In this document: positions 17,411-26,366 of the stretch, in pieces
Layout of the letters: each line of letters begins with the position of its first letter
Numbering within the stretch: the stretch's first letter is position 1
Source of the DNA: Treponema berlinense
Lineage (GTDB): Bacteria; Spirochaetota; Spirochaetia; Treponematales; Treponemataceae
Length of the DNA stretch: 64,000 nucleotides
Direction: 5' to 3'
Assembly (NCBI RefSeq): GCF_900167025.1
Contig: NZ_FUXC01000002.1
Location: forward strand, 124,001 to 188,000
The notes under the pieces: generated by a model
The model's input: the letters and a program-made list of their open reading frames with translations, nothing else
What the model was told of the DNA's origin: nothing
Database searches by the model: none
Program-made: the position numbers and the translations under genes

Positions 17411-18904
17411 ATGAAAAAAATTATCAAAGTTTTTATACTTTTGTTGGCATGTTTTTTTGTTTCATGTTCTTCCTCAAATATTGAAGATTCAGAATCAGAG
17501 AATATTGTTGCGACTGAAAAAAAACAGCGCTCTAAAAAAATAAAGCCGATTAAATACAACGAAGAAGAGTATGAAAAAGCCTACAATCAGCGAAATTATT
17601 CTACTTGTCTTGGAATGATGCTGTACAAGACAAGAAAAAAAGCGGATATAAGGGACAATCTTGACCTTGCCATGCTTTATTTTATTACCGGCGAATATGC
17701 CCAGGCTTCAGCTGTCTTTGAGAAGACCGACGCGCAGATGTTCGATGCGCTTACAAAAAGCATTACGAAATCGATCGGAAAAGCGATTGTCAACGAAAAT
17801 TTAAAAGAATATACTGGCAATGTTTACGAGTATCTTCTTGTAAACACGATGAATTCCCTTTGTTATTATTTGCAGGGAGATTTAAATAGCGCTGTAAACC
17901 AGCTCACAAAACTTTCTGACGTAAAACTTCCTGAATACAGACGTCTTTACGGTGAGGTTTCGGTAAAAAACGGTCTGGATCCTTCTGCACGCGAAAAACT
18001 TGATGAGGACGCAAAATCTCTGAGCGCTTACAATATTGACTCTTCTGTTTTTACGGCCGATTTGCCTAAAAAGCCGACCGAAAAAGACGTTTATAAAGAA
18101 TCTTCTCTTGCCAGATATTTAAGTTTAATTTTAAGACAGGCAGATGGCGATAAAAGCCAGATTGATTCTGATTCTATTGTCTTAAAGTCGCTCGTAAAAG
18201 ATTTTGATTCTGTTGATTCTGCAATTCCTTCCGGTAAAGGCCGCGTTAACGTTCTTGCTCTTGCAGGTCTTATTGGAAAACAGACTGCAAAAGAGGTTTA
18301 TTTTCCTTCAAAGTCTACATATTTTTATGTTCCGACTGGAAATTCTTCTTATCGACTTCTTCCTGTTCAGTTTAAATTTGTCTATCCGTCTTATGCAGGA
18401 AAATCTACTGTAAGCGGAGTTGACGTTGTGCTGAATAATGTGGGAACCAAAAGCGCCGTTATAATAGAAAATTTTAATGCAAATCTGGAAAAATCTGTTA
18501 AACTTAGAGCTAGAAAAGAATACGCTGCAAGCATGAACCGCAGTATTACAAAAAAAGTCAGTGGAATTGTGGCTGGAATTGCAAGTATAAACGCCAGTTA
18601 CGAAGGCTTAAAAATGCTTTCGGGAAGAAGTATTGCTTATACTTTGGCTTCGATTGCTTTTGACGCGCTTTGTTCTTCAACGGCAGCAGGACTTTCGGCT
18701 ATCGATTTGACAGAAACCGCTGATATTCGTCAGGGCGAATTTTTCCCAGAAACCGTAAATGCCGCAGGTTTTACTGTTCCAGCCGGCTTGTACAAGGGAA
18801 AGGTGGTTTATCGCTTTTCAGACGGAAGTGTAGTCGAAAAACCGTTTGAAACGGAAGTAAAAGAAGGAAAGCCTTCATTGGTTGTTTCTTCTTGCATAAA
18901 ATAG
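17411..18904 (+). CDS. COG3014-like lipoprotein of the LpoB cassette
   Basis: 497 residues from ATG 17411, which gives a clean lipoprotein signal (KKIIKVFILLLACFFVSC, Cys 19). An ATG at 17381 would only add ten residues. Helical TPR-like part (about 50-180: YEKAYNQRNYSTCLGMM, YFITGEYAQASAVFEKT), then a beta-rich part with a Gly-rich hydrophobic stretch (VSGIVAGIASINASYEGL). The domain order and the lpoB neighbour match COG3014 lipoproteins of Gram-negative bacteria (from memory, no search). A TATAAT -10 is at 17352-17357. It heads a run of five same-strand envelope genes. Confidence 0.65.
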   Translation: MKKIIKVFILLLACFFVSCSSSNIEDSESENIVATEKKQRSKKIKPIKYNEEEYEKAYNQRNYSTCLGMMLYKTRKKADIRDNLDLAMLYFITGEYAQASAVFEKTDAQMFDALTKSITKSIGKAIVNENLKEYTGNVYEYLLVNTMNSLCYYLQGDLNSAVNQLTKLSDVKLPEYRRLYGEVSVKNGLDPSAREKLDEDAKSLSAYNIDSSVFTADLPKKPTEKDVYKESSLARYLSLILRQADGDKSQIDSDSIVLKSLVKDFDSVDSAIPSGKGRVNVLALAGLIGKQTAKEVYFPSKSTYFYVPTGNSSYRLLPVQFKFVYPSYAGKSTVSGVDVVLNNVGTKSAVIIENFNANLEKSVKLRARKEYAASMNRSITKKVSGIVAGIASINASYEGLKMLSGRSIAYTLASIAFDALCSSTAAGLSAIDLTETADIRQGEFFPETVNAAGFTVPAGLYKGKVVYRFSDGSVVEKPFETEVKEGKPSLVVSSCIK

Positions 18905-18926
18905 ATTTATTATTGAGAGGTAATTT

Positions 18927-19535
18927 ATGAAAGTAAAAGTAGTATTGGCAAATTTATTGGTTGTTTCTTCATTGTTTTTCTTTTCTTGCGGATCAACTTC
19001 TGTAAAAAGATATGGCGCGGAAGAAAGCGTAAAAGATTTGAGCGGATATTGGAACGATAACGATGTTAATCAGGTTTGCACAACTTTGATTGATTCGTGT
19101 ATAAAGTCAAAACGTGTTGCAAATTTTAAGAGCACAAAAGGAAGAACTCCTGTTGTAATTATTGGAACTATCAAAAACAAGAGCGTTGAACACATTGACA
19201 CTTCAATTCTTTCAAAAAGATTTCAGAACGTAATTATCAATGACGGAACTTTGGAATTTGTTGCAGATGCAAATCAGAGAGAAGAGCTCCGTGCAGAAAA
19301 ATATGATCAGGCGGAAAATGCTTACGAAACTGCAAAATCTATCGGAAACGAAACTGCCGCAGACTTTATGCTTCAGGGAACTGTTACAACAATTGTAGAT
19401 ACTGACGGAAGACAGCAGGTAAGAACTTATCAGGTTGATATGCAGTTGATTGATTTGGAAACAAACAGAATTATTTGGTCTGATCAGAACAACGATATTA
19501 AAAAATACATAAAAAAATCTGCTGTAAAATTCTAA
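18927..19535 (+). CDS. lpoB: LpoB-like penicillin-binding-protein activator lipoprotein
   Basis: 202 residues, lipobox FFFSC (Cys about 21). The body shows the LpoB family pattern: DLSGYWNDNDVNQV, PVVIIGTIKNKSVEHIDTSI, LRAEKYDQAENA, GNETAADFMLQGTV, then RTYQVDMQLIDLETNRIIW and KKYIKKS. In enterobacteria LpoB reaches from the outer membrane to stimulate PBP1b; in a spirochaete the anchor could be the inner or outer membrane. GAGAGG precedes the ATG. It lies between a COG3014-like and an LPP20-like gene. Confidence 0.88.
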   Translation: MKVKVVLANLLVVSSLFFFSCGSTSVKRYGAEESVKDLSGYWNDNDVNQVCTTLIDSCIKSKRVANFKSTKGRTPVVIIGTIKNKSVEHIDTSILSKRFQNVIINDGTLEFVADANQREELRAEKYDQAENAYETAKSIGNETAADFMLQGTVTTIVDTDGRQQVRTYQVDMQLIDLETNRIIWSDQNNDIKKYIKKSAVKF

Positions 19536-19578
19536 CAATTTACAAAACTTGATAACGTAAGAAAGATTAAGGATTTTT

Positions 19579-20604
19579 ATGAAAAAAAGTATTTTTGTTT
19601 TTTCCTTTATATTCTCTGCCTGTTTGATTTTTGGCGCAAAAAAGAAGATGCCAGAATGGATAACTCTTCCGGCAAGTGTTTATCCTTCGGAAACTTATAT
19701 GAACGGAACTGGCTCTGGAGAAAATCGGGAAAGTGCAGAACTTGAAGCTGTAAAAAACCTTTCTTCTATTTTTGGGCAGACAGTAAAGTCGAACAGTCTC
19801 GCATCAAAAAAAATGGAGCAGGCGCTTTCTGACGGAAAAGTTTCTTTTTCTTCGTCTGGAAATTTGCAGCAGAATATAACAAGCCAAATCGAAGCAGAAA
19901 ATCTGATTGGAATCGAAATTGCAGAATATTTTTACAATTCGTCCGAAAAAAAATGGTATGCAATTGCAATTCTCGACAGAAAAAAGACGGCCGCTGTTTA
20001 TCTGGATCTTATACAGAAAAACGATGCTGTTGTCAGACAGTCTGTAGCAGAGTCTGAAAAAAATCCGCATTCTTTTTACGGTTATAGTGAAATTTGTTTT
20101 GCAACTGACATTGCTTCCGAAAACGACAGGCTGCTTAAAAACCTTACAGTGATTGATTTTGAGCAGGGAAATGCGATCAGTAAAGAAATTGTTTCGCTTC
20201 AAAGCATGCAGGCTGCTCAAAAAAAGTTTGCAGAAGGAATTACGATTTATATAAGGATTGGTGGCGACAGGGAAAATAAGATAAAATCTGCTTTTCAAAA
20301 CATTTTTTCAAAATACGGATTTAAAACATCTTCGTCTAAAAAAGAAAAATATGGGCTTGAAGGCAGTTATTCTTCCGAAATTTCAAAAAGAGGAAAAATC
20401 ACCTACTGCGTTTATACATTGAACTTGGATTTTTCTGATAATTTGAAGTCGGAGTCGCTGTTTGCAATAAATTTAAAAGGAAGAGAAGGCGCTCCTTCAG
20501 AATCCGATGCAAAAAACAGAACTTACCGGGTTTTGGAAAAAAACATTGGAACAGAATTCAGTAAAAATTTTGATTCTTATATGAATAATCTTTCTTTTAA
20601 GTAA
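19579..20604 (+). CDS. LPP20-family envelope protein
   Basis: 341 residues. The signal is MKKSIFVFSFIFSACLIFGA; FSAC may act as a relaxed spirochaetal lipobox, otherwise cleavage is after FGA. Residues about 28-150 show the LPP20 pattern: MPEWITLP, METYMNGTGSG-like Gly motif, alternating AELEAVKNLSSIFGQTV, and an AIAILDRKKTA strand. The C-terminal half (about 200-341) is unrecognised. AAGGA lies before ATG. Same operon as lpoB. Confidence 0.7.
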   Translation: MKKSIFVFSFIFSACLIFGAKKKMPEWITLPASVYPSETYMNGTGSGENRESAELEAVKNLSSIFGQTVKSNSLASKKMEQALSDGKVSFSSSGNLQQNITSQIEAENLIGIEIAEYFYNSSEKKWYAIAILDRKKTAAVYLDLIQKNDAVVRQSVAESEKNPHSFYGYSEICFATDIASENDRLLKNLTVIDFEQGNAISKEIVSLQSMQAAQKKFAEGITIYIRIGGDRENKIKSAFQNIFSKYGFKTSSSKKEKYGLEGSYSSEISKRGKITYCVYTLNLDFSDNLKSESLFAINLKGREGAPSESDAKNRTYRVLEKNIGTEFSKNFDSYMNNLSFK

Positions 20605-20652
20605 CTTTTTGTTTAGGATTAGTCCGTCTTTTTGGCGGTTTGTTAAAAAATA

Positions 20653-20671
20653 AAATTTGCTCTGCAAATTT
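20653..20671 (+). repeat. Small intergenic hairpin AAATTTGC-TCT-GCAAATTT
   Basis: Perfect 8-bp stem with a 3-nt loop, 15 bases before the next ATG and directly before its Shine-Dalgarno. It shares the GC-NNN-GC tip with several other intergenic hairpins in the window. Confidence 0.7.
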
Positions 20672-20686
20672 AGTAGGAGAAATAAA

Positions 20687-21442
20687 ATGAAAAAGAGTAT
20701 TTTTATTCTTTCTGTTGTAGCTGCTGCTCTGTTCAGTAGCTGTGGAACTACAAAGGTTTCTGGTTCTGGAATCAAAGGCAATGCCGCTAAAGTTCAGAAG
20801 AATTACGTAACAATTCTTGACTATCAGGGAGCATCGTTTGGTTCAGAAATTCCTCAGTGGGTTGTTGAAATTGGAAACGGAAATTATTCTGCAGAATATC
20901 TTTCTCCAATCATGCCAGGAATTGCCGGCAAAAAACCATTTGTTGTAGTTTCTCGTGGTGACAACCTTGAATTTACAAAGCAGTGGGCTGACTTGGTTGA
21001 TGTAGAAGTTCAGGTTGGCGATGAAATGCAGAGAATTGTTGGAAAAGCTGTTTCTGCTGCTCAGAAAGGACGCTCAAAACAGTCTGGCGATGTAAAAGAT
21101 CCAACTACTTTGGAACAGGAATTGAATATGTACAAGCAGGCTGTTTCTGCCGTTGAGCTTAACGGTCTTGAAAAAATTGCTTCATATTGGATTCAGAAAG
21201 AAGTAAAGCCTTCAAAAAAAGCAAAGGAATCAAAAGTTTATTATGAATACTATGCTGTTTGGGGCATGACTAAAAAACTTTACGATGCTCAGATTCAGAG
21301 CGCTATGAGTTCTATCGAAGACAATACTGACGAAGGAAAGGCATTGAAAGAAGCTCTTTCTCTTAAACTTCAGAATATGATGATTACTTCAAACAACGAA
21401 GAAGTCAATACTGAAGCTGAAGAGACACTCGAGGCTAAATAA
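20687..21442 (+). CDS. LPP20-like lipoprotein
   Basis: 251 residues from ATG 20687, which has AGGAGA upstream. An earlier ATG at 20657 falls in the hairpin and lacks a signal. Lipobox LFSSC (Cys 18). The body contains EIPQWVVEIGNGN, KPFVVVSRGDNLEF and YYEYYAVWGMTKKLYDAQ, the PxWV start and closing strand typical of LPP20-like proteins. An acidic tail ends the protein. It probably works with the preceding lpoB-type genes; a strong terminator follows. Confidence 0.7.
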   Translation: MKKSIFILSVVAAALFSSCGTTKVSGSGIKGNAAKVQKNYVTILDYQGASFGSEIPQWVVEIGNGNYSAEYLSPIMPGIAGKKPFVVVSRGDNLEFTKQWADLVDVEVQVGDEMQRIVGKAVSAAQKGRSKQSGDVKDPTTLEQELNMYKQAVSAVELNGLEKIASYWIQKEVKPSKKAKESKVYYEYYAVWGMTKKLYDAQIQSAMSSIEDNTDEGKALKEALSLKLQNMMITSNNEEVNTEAEETLEAK

Positions 21443-21491
21443 TTTAACGTAAGATTGAATTATTTAGTTTATGTGATTTGATTTTCTGATA

Positions 21492-21531
21492 AAAACTTTG
21501 TCTCTTTTGCAGGCAAAGTTTTTATTTTTTT
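21492..21531 (+). terminator. Terminator after the LPP20-like lipoprotein
   Basis: AAAACTTTG (21492-21500) pairs perfectly with CAAAGTTTT (21514-21522), followed by a T-rich tail. Confidence 0.85.
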
Positions 21532-21576
21532 AGAAGAAAATCCGATGAATTCGATTTTTTTGTTCAGGCTGGTTAT

Positions 21577-22644
21577 ATGAAAAATTTTCAAAGAAAAGCA
21601 TTTGTTTTAAGTTTAGTTCTTTTTGTCTTATCTTTTGCAGTTTATGCGGCAGATAACAAGGGCGATGATATTTTTGAAAGCCAAAAAGTTGAAGAGGGCG
21701 ATTTTTATAAAATTGTCGTTGAACCTTCAAAAAAAGAAATAGAAACTGAAAATTCTAAATTTTTTGAAAGCGTAAAGCAAAAAAAACTCGATATTCTAAA
21801 AAAAATTGAAAATGAACGCCAGAAAGTTGCTTCTTCAAAAAGCCAGATTTCTTCGGCAAAAGAGAGGGCAAGGGCGGAACTTGAAAAAAACAAGGCGAAT
21901 TTGAAAAATAAGCCTGCAAAAAATACAGCGAAGACAAAAACTGAAAATAATTCAACAGCTTCTACGGCGCAGGCAAAAAAAGAAGATGTTTCTGTAAGCC
22001 AGACACCAAGGACAGATCCTAAGAAAAAAACTGCCGAAAAAGAAATTTTTGAAAAACAAAACAAAACTGCAAAAAAGCCGGAGTCAGATTCAAAAAGAAA
22101 AACTTCGGTAAATAAGCCTGGTATAAAAGAGAATGAACAGAAAAAACTGCGGGAACAGCAGAATGAAAATAATAAAACTATGACGATTGAAGAATCCGAG
22201 CAAAAAATGGATTCTGTTATAGATATGCGTAAAAAATTTATTGATTTTGGAATGGGATATAAAGGCATAAACTATGTTTGGGGCGGAAAAACTCCAAGAC
22301 CGGGTTTTGACTGTTCCGGACTTGTATCTTATACGGCAAAACAGAGCCTTGGTATAGATGTAAGGGGAAACGCCCAGGATATTTACAATCAGACATCTCC
22401 TGTTTCGTTGGGAGAGGCTCTTCCAGGCGATTTAATCTTTTTTAAGGGCGCTTCTGATTCAAGAATTACGCATGTTGGTATTTATTTAGGAAAAAATCCT
22501 GGACAAAATGACTTTGGAAAACAGAACTTGTTTTTAAATGCGGCAAGCGGCGGTCCAAGAACTGGTGTGATTATCAGCGGTTTGAATGAAAATTACTGGA
22601 AAAAAACATTTTATGGTTGTGGAAGGCTTATTCCTGAAATTTAA
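21577..22644 (+). CDS. Secreted NlpC/P60 peptidoglycan endopeptidase
   Basis: 355 residues. Signal peptide (about 6-24, AVYAA). A Lys/Glu/Asn/Thr-rich disordered linker fills about 60-215. The NlpC/P60 domain (about 220-355) has the nucleophile C246 in FDCSGL and His H299 in THVGIYLG. The position of the usual third His is Asn (N321, FLNAASGG), which some members tolerate. It should cut peptide stems in the wall. Its Shine-Dalgarno is weak. Position beside the lpoB-type cassette fits a cell-wall remodelling set. Confidence 0.88.
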   Translation: MKNFQRKAFVLSLVLFVLSFAVYAADNKGDDIFESQKVEEGDFYKIVVEPSKKEIETENSKFFESVKQKKLDILKKIENERQKVASSKSQISSAKERARAELEKNKANLKNKPAKNTAKTKTENNSTASTAQAKKEDVSVSQTPRTDPKKKTAEKEIFEKQNKTAKKPESDSKRKTSVNKPGIKENEQKKLREQQNENNKTMTIEESEQKMDSVIDMRKKFIDFGMGYKGINYVWGGKTPRPGFDCSGLVSYTAKQSLGIDVRGNAQDIYNQTSPVSLGEALPGDLIFFKGASDSRITHVGIYLGKNPGQNDFGKQNLFLNAASGGPRTGVIISGLNENYWKKTFYGCGRLIPEI

Positions 22645-22663
22645 TGAATAATTGTAAATGCGT

Positions 22664-22790
22664 TACGGATTGTAAGGGCGCCGGAGGTGTTGTTTTCTGG
22701 AATGTAATGGAAGAAAACAATGAAACCCTGAAAAGCCGGACGGCAACTTGTTGCCGGAACGCCCATAATCAGAAAATCGCGTGTAATTGC
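22664..22790. repeat. Palindromic GC-rich intergenic element (copy C)
   Basis: Two stems: TTGTTTTCT/AGAAAACAA (22690-22698 with 22712-22720), and CGGCAAC-TT-GTTGCCG (22741-22756). It fills the gap before the gpsA promoter; no gene is visible in it. Confidence 0.5.
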
Positions 22791-22815
22791 CCCTATTAAA
22801 ATTAGTTGCTATAAT
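22787..22815 (+). promoter_or_regulatory. Promoter of gpsA
   Basis: TTGCCC (22787-22792), a 17-bp spacer, TATAAT (22810-22815) with TG extension (TGCTATAAT). The leader is about 50 nt, with GAGG before ATG. Confidence 0.75.
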
Positions 22816-22873
22816 TAAAATACTATCTCTGTGGTTTATTGGCTTTATTAGAGAAAAAATTACGAGGTCTTAA

Positions 22874-23935
22874 ATGGTATCTAAAAGTGTTGGTGTTATT
22901 GGTGCTGGTGCGTGGGGCTCTGGTCTTGCACAGGCAATTGCCCGTGGTGGACACAAGGTTCAGATGTGGGCGCGCGAACAGGATGTTGTTGACGGCATAA
23001 ATAACAATCATGAAAATAAGCGCTATCTTCCGGGTTATCCGCTTTCTGAAAATATGACTGCTTCTTCTGATATAAAAGAAGTTGCCAGCGGAAAAGAATT
23101 TTTGATTCTTGCTTCTCCTTCGCTTTATCTTGCTTCTACTGCTAAGCAGCTGCTTGAAGTTGATGATATTAAACAGGGAAATGTTACTATCGGCGTAATT
23201 ACAAAGGGATTTATTTCTTCTGCCGAAGGACCAAAACTTGTCCTTGAAACTTTGGAAAACGTTTTGCCTCCATGCTATAAAGGCCAGCTTGTTTATATTG
23301 CAGGACCTTCTCATGCGGAGGAAGTTGCAATGGGAAAACTTACAGGTTTGATTGCCGCTTCTGAAAATGCAAAAAATTCTATCCGTTTCCGCGAGCTTAT
23401 GCATGTTCCTGGACTTATGGTTTATTCTTCGCTTGATGTTATTGGTGTTCAGATTTGTGCTGCCGCTAAGAACGTAATTGCGATTGTTTTTGGCGCATTG
23501 GATGCTATTGCTGAGCATTCGGATCAGTTTGGCGATAATACAGAATCTTTGCTTCTTGCTGCCGGACTTAACGAAATTCAGACTCTCGGCATGGCTATGG
23601 GAGCAACTCATCCAGAAACATTTACTTCTATTGCCGGTGTAGGCGACCTTGATGTAACTTGCCGCTCAAAATATGGACGCAACCGCCGCTTTGGTCAGGA
23701 TATGATTAAAACAGACATGCTTGAAAAATTCAAAAATCTTGATGACCTTATTGCGCGCATTGGCGAAATCGGCTATTTGTCGGAAGGTGCTGTTGCCTGC
23801 AAATATGTGCACGAAATTGCTGCTAAGCTTGGCATTAAACTTTTGATTTGTGAGGGTCTTTATAAAATCCTCAATAAAGAAATTAAACCTGCTGACTTGA
23901 TTAACAACCTTTTGACAACAGGAAAAATTGACTAA
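22874..23935 (+). CDS. gpsA: NAD(P)H-dependent glycerol-3-phosphate dehydrogenase
   Basis: Makes sn-glycerol-3-phosphate from dihydroxyacetone phosphate for phospholipids. 353 residues, slightly longer than the usual 330-340. N-terminal Rossmann motif GAGAWGSGLA; FILASPSLYL; IAGPSHAEEVAMG with the substrate-binding segment; the catalytic lysine in CAAAKNVIAI; GDLDVTCRSKYGRNRRFG near the C-terminus. GAGG precedes the ATG. ffh follows after 37 bases, probably in the same transcript. Confidence 0.96.
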   Translation: MVSKSVGVIGAGAWGSGLAQAIARGGHKVQMWAREQDVVDGINNNHENKRYLPGYPLSENMTASSDIKEVASGKEFLILASPSLYLASTAKQLLEVDDIKQGNVTIGVITKGFISSAEGPKLVLETLENVLPPCYKGQLVYIAGPSHAEEVAMGKLTGLIAASENAKNSIRFRELMHVPGLMVYSSLDVIGVQICAAAKNVIAIVFGALDAIAEHSDQFGDNTESLLLAAGLNEIQTLGMAMGATHPETFTSIAGVGDLDVTCRSKYGRNRRFGQDMIKTDMLEKFKNLDDLIARIGEIGYLSEGAVACKYVHEIAAKLGIKLLICEGLYKILNKEIKPADLINNLLTTGKID

Positions 23936-23972
23936 AATTTAAAAATTAGCAGATTGTTTACGGGAATAAAAA

Positions 23973-25346
23973 ATGCTTGAAAAAATTACAAACACTTTCA
24001 GTAATATTGTCCGCACTGTGAGCGGAAAATCTACAATTACAGAAAAAAACATTGAAGACACAGTTGAACAGATTAAGATGGCTCTTCTTGAAGCCGATGT
24101 GAATCTTCGTGTTGTGCGTCGCTTTGTTAATGCAACGATTGAAGAGGCTAAAGGCGAAAAAGTTCTGCGCGCTGTAGATCCTGGACAGCAGTTTGTAAAA
24201 ATTATATATGACCGCATTGTAAAAATGCTTGGCGACCAGAAAGTTGACTTGCAGTTAAAAGGTCCTGATACACAGTCTGTAATTCTTTTGCTTGGTCTTC
24301 AGGGTGCTGGTAAAACGACTGCGGCCCATAAACTTGCAGCCAGGCTTTTAAAAGAAGGCAGAAAGCCTGTTCTTGTAGCCTGTGACCTTGTTCGTCCTGC
24401 TGCTGTTGAACAGTTAAAGACTCTTGGCGAAAAGATTGGCGTAAGTGTTTATTTTGAGGATGGCGAAAAAAATGCCGTAAAAGTTGCAAAAAACGGTCTT
24501 TCGTTTGCAAAAAAGAATGGTTTTGATACGGTGATTGTCGATACTGCCGGTCGTCTTCAGATTGACGAAAGCATGATGGAGGAACTTGTTTCTGTAAAAA
24601 AAGCAGTTGACCCTCAGGAAGTGCTTTTGGTTGCAGATGCAATGACCGGTCAGAACGCAGTTGACATTGCCAAGAGTTTTGATGAGCAGCTTGGACTTAC
24701 AGGCGTAATTCTTACAAAATTTGATTCCGACGCCCGTGGTGGTGCGGCTCTTTCTTTAAAAACAATCACTGGAAAACCGATTTTGTTTATCGGTACAGGC
24801 GAAAAAACTGATGATTTTGAACCTTTCCATCCGGACAGAATTGCAAGCCGTATTCTTGGCATGGGCGACATTGTAAGTCTGGTTGAAAAAGCCCAACAGA
24901 CGGTTGATGAAGAGGAAGCAAAAAAACTTCAGGCAAAGCTTGCCCGCAATGAATTTACTTTGAATGATATGCTTGCCCAGTTTGAAAATGTCGGAAAAAT
25001 GGGAAGCGTAAGTTCTCTGCTCGATATGATTCCTGGACTTGCTGGACAAATTGATGAAAGCAAGATTGATCTTTCTGGAATGAAAAAACAGAAGGCGATT
25101 ATTCAGGCGATGACTCAAAAAGAGCGCAATAATCATTTGATTATTGGTCCGAGCCGCCGCAAGAGAATTGCTAAAGGAAGCGGAACAAGCGTGGCCGAAG
25201 TAAACAAACTCATAAAGCAGTTTGAAAAAACTAAGCTTACAATGAAAAAACTTACAAAAAACCGCGGAATGCAGGCAAAACTTATGCAGGGAATGGCTGG
25301 AATGGGCGGCGGTTTTCCTGGCGGATTTCCGGGATTTGGCCGTTAA
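23973..25346 (+). CDS. ffh: Signal recognition particle protein Ffh
   Basis: GTPase that binds signal sequences with 4.5S RNA and targets proteins to the membrane. 457 residues: N domain (1-95), G domain with GLQGAGKTT, DTAGR, TKFD and GTGEK (about 98-295), and a Met-rich M domain (about 325-440: MIPGLAGQ, RKRIAKGSG, MQAKLMQGMAGM). It ends in the usual Gly/Phe-rich tail. GGGA lies upstream of the ATG. No 4.5S RNA gene is seen nearby. Confidence 0.97.
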   Translation: MLEKITNTFSNIVRTVSGKSTITEKNIEDTVEQIKMALLEADVNLRVVRRFVNATIEEAKGEKVLRAVDPGQQFVKIIYDRIVKMLGDQKVDLQLKGPDTQSVILLLGLQGAGKTTAAHKLAARLLKEGRKPVLVACDLVRPAAVEQLKTLGEKIGVSVYFEDGEKNAVKVAKNGLSFAKKNGFDTVIVDTAGRLQIDESMMEELVSVKKAVDPQEVLLVADAMTGQNAVDIAKSFDEQLGLTGVILTKFDSDARGGAALSLKTITGKPILFIGTGEKTDDFEPFHPDRIASRILGMGDIVSLVEKAQQTVDEEEAKKLQAKLARNEFTLNDMLAQFENVGKMGSVSSLLDMIPGLAGQIDESKIDLSGMKKQKAIIQAMTQKERNNHLIIGPSRRKRIAKGSGTSVAEVNKLIKQFEKTKLTMKKLTKNRGMQAKLMQGMAGMGGGFPGGFPGFGR

Positions 25347-25490
25347 CCGGTGACTGAATATTCTGGGATAAATCCTAGCCTGGATTGAAGCCCCGAAGTT
25401 GCATTCTAGCGATTGAGCTTTGCGAAATTGCCGGAATGCAATGGAGCGAAGGCGGAAGGGCGGAAAGCCACTCGACTGTAAAAGTTTGCT
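25346..25490. repeat. GC-rich intergenic element (copy D)
   Basis: Contains AGCCCCGAAGTTGC (25388-25401) and GCAATGGAGCG (25438-25448), then GGCGGAAGGGCGGAAAGCC. This is the same order as copy G (57277-57345), with an extra block of about 35 bp inserted between the two halves. Confidence 0.55.
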
Positions 25491-25510
25491 CCATTTGTTT
25501 ATTAAAATTT

Positions 25511-26335
25511 ATGATTTTTATAATTTTTGTTTTAATTTCTGCCTTGTCTTTTTTTTATTTTGTTGCAATGCAGATTGCGTCTCCTGGAACTTTTTTGGGA
25601 ACTTTTTTTAGTTTTTCTGTTGTCTGGCTTTTGTGCGCCGTTTTTTTTGCAGTTCTTGCTGTTTTGCAGAAAAAAAAGCTTTTAAGAACGATTTTTTTTA
25701 AGATAAAACGCAGCATAAAAATATTTTTGGGCATTTTTGTTTTTTTATGCGCCGTAATTTGCGGTGTAAACTTGTTTTTTATCTGTAATCCGAGGCTTTC
25801 TGATGGAAAAGAAAAAGTTCAGTACGTGATTTTGCTTGGCGGCGGAATTACAAAAGACGCAGAATTGACATTGTCCGTTCAAAACCGTGTGCGTGTGGCA
25901 GGTGAATACTTAAAAACCCAGCCTCAGGCGATTTCTGTTGTGACAGGCGGAAAAGGAAGATTTGCTCCCTGTCCGGAATCTGACGTTTTAAAACCTGCGC
26001 TTGAATCTTATGGAATTGAAGGAAAAAGGGTTCTGGCGGAAAATATGGCAAAAGATACGATTGAAAATTTTTTGTTTAGCGTAAAAATTCTTTCAGAACA
26101 TGAAAATAAAACTGTTCAGGAAATTTTAAATGCGCCGGTTGCTGTTGTGACGAGCGATTTTCACCTTGCGAGGGCGGAACGGCTTGCAAAGAGAATCGGT
26201 TTTACGGATGTTTACGGAGTTGCTTCAAAGACGCCGGCACTTTTTGTTTTGAATTCTTATTCGCGTGAAATTTGTTCTTACATAAAATTGAATTTGCGGA
26301 TTTTGTTTACAGGAAAACCTTCGCTTTTAAAATAA
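25511..26335 (+). CDS. YdcF/ElyC-type (DUF218) membrane protein
   Basis: 274 residues from ATG 25511. The open frame extends back to 25385 but runs through a GC-rich repeat, so I reject that start. Three hydrophobic helices (about 2-20, 35-55, 72-95) precede a DUF218 domain: YVILLGGG, NRVRVAGEYL, VTGGKG, ESDVLKPALESYGI, ENMAKDTIENF and VTSDFHLARAERLA, the latter with the conserved His. Members (SanA, ElyC, YdcF) affect envelope integrity and undecaprenyl-phosphate metabolism; the exact reaction here is unknown. No clear Shine-Dalgarno. Confidence 0.85.
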   Translation: MIFIIFVLISALSFFYFVAMQIASPGTFLGTFFSFSVVWLLCAVFFAVLAVLQKKKLLRTIFFKIKRSIKIFLGIFVFLCAVICGVNLFFICNPRLSDGKEKVQYVILLGGGITKDAELTLSVQNRVRVAGEYLKTQPQAISVVTGGKGRFAPCPESDVLKPALESYGIEGKRVLAENMAKDTIENFLFSVKILSEHENKTVQEILNAPVAVVTSDFHLARAERLAKRIGFTDVYGVASKTPALFVLNSYSREICSYIKLNLRILFTGKPSLLK

Positions 26336-26366
26336 AATTCTGAAATATTTAAAATATAAAATATAT

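Noticed and set aside
25385-25510. Earlier start for the YdcF-type protein
   Set aside because: The extra 42 codons lie entirely in a GC-rich repeat element and would precede the natural membrane anchor.
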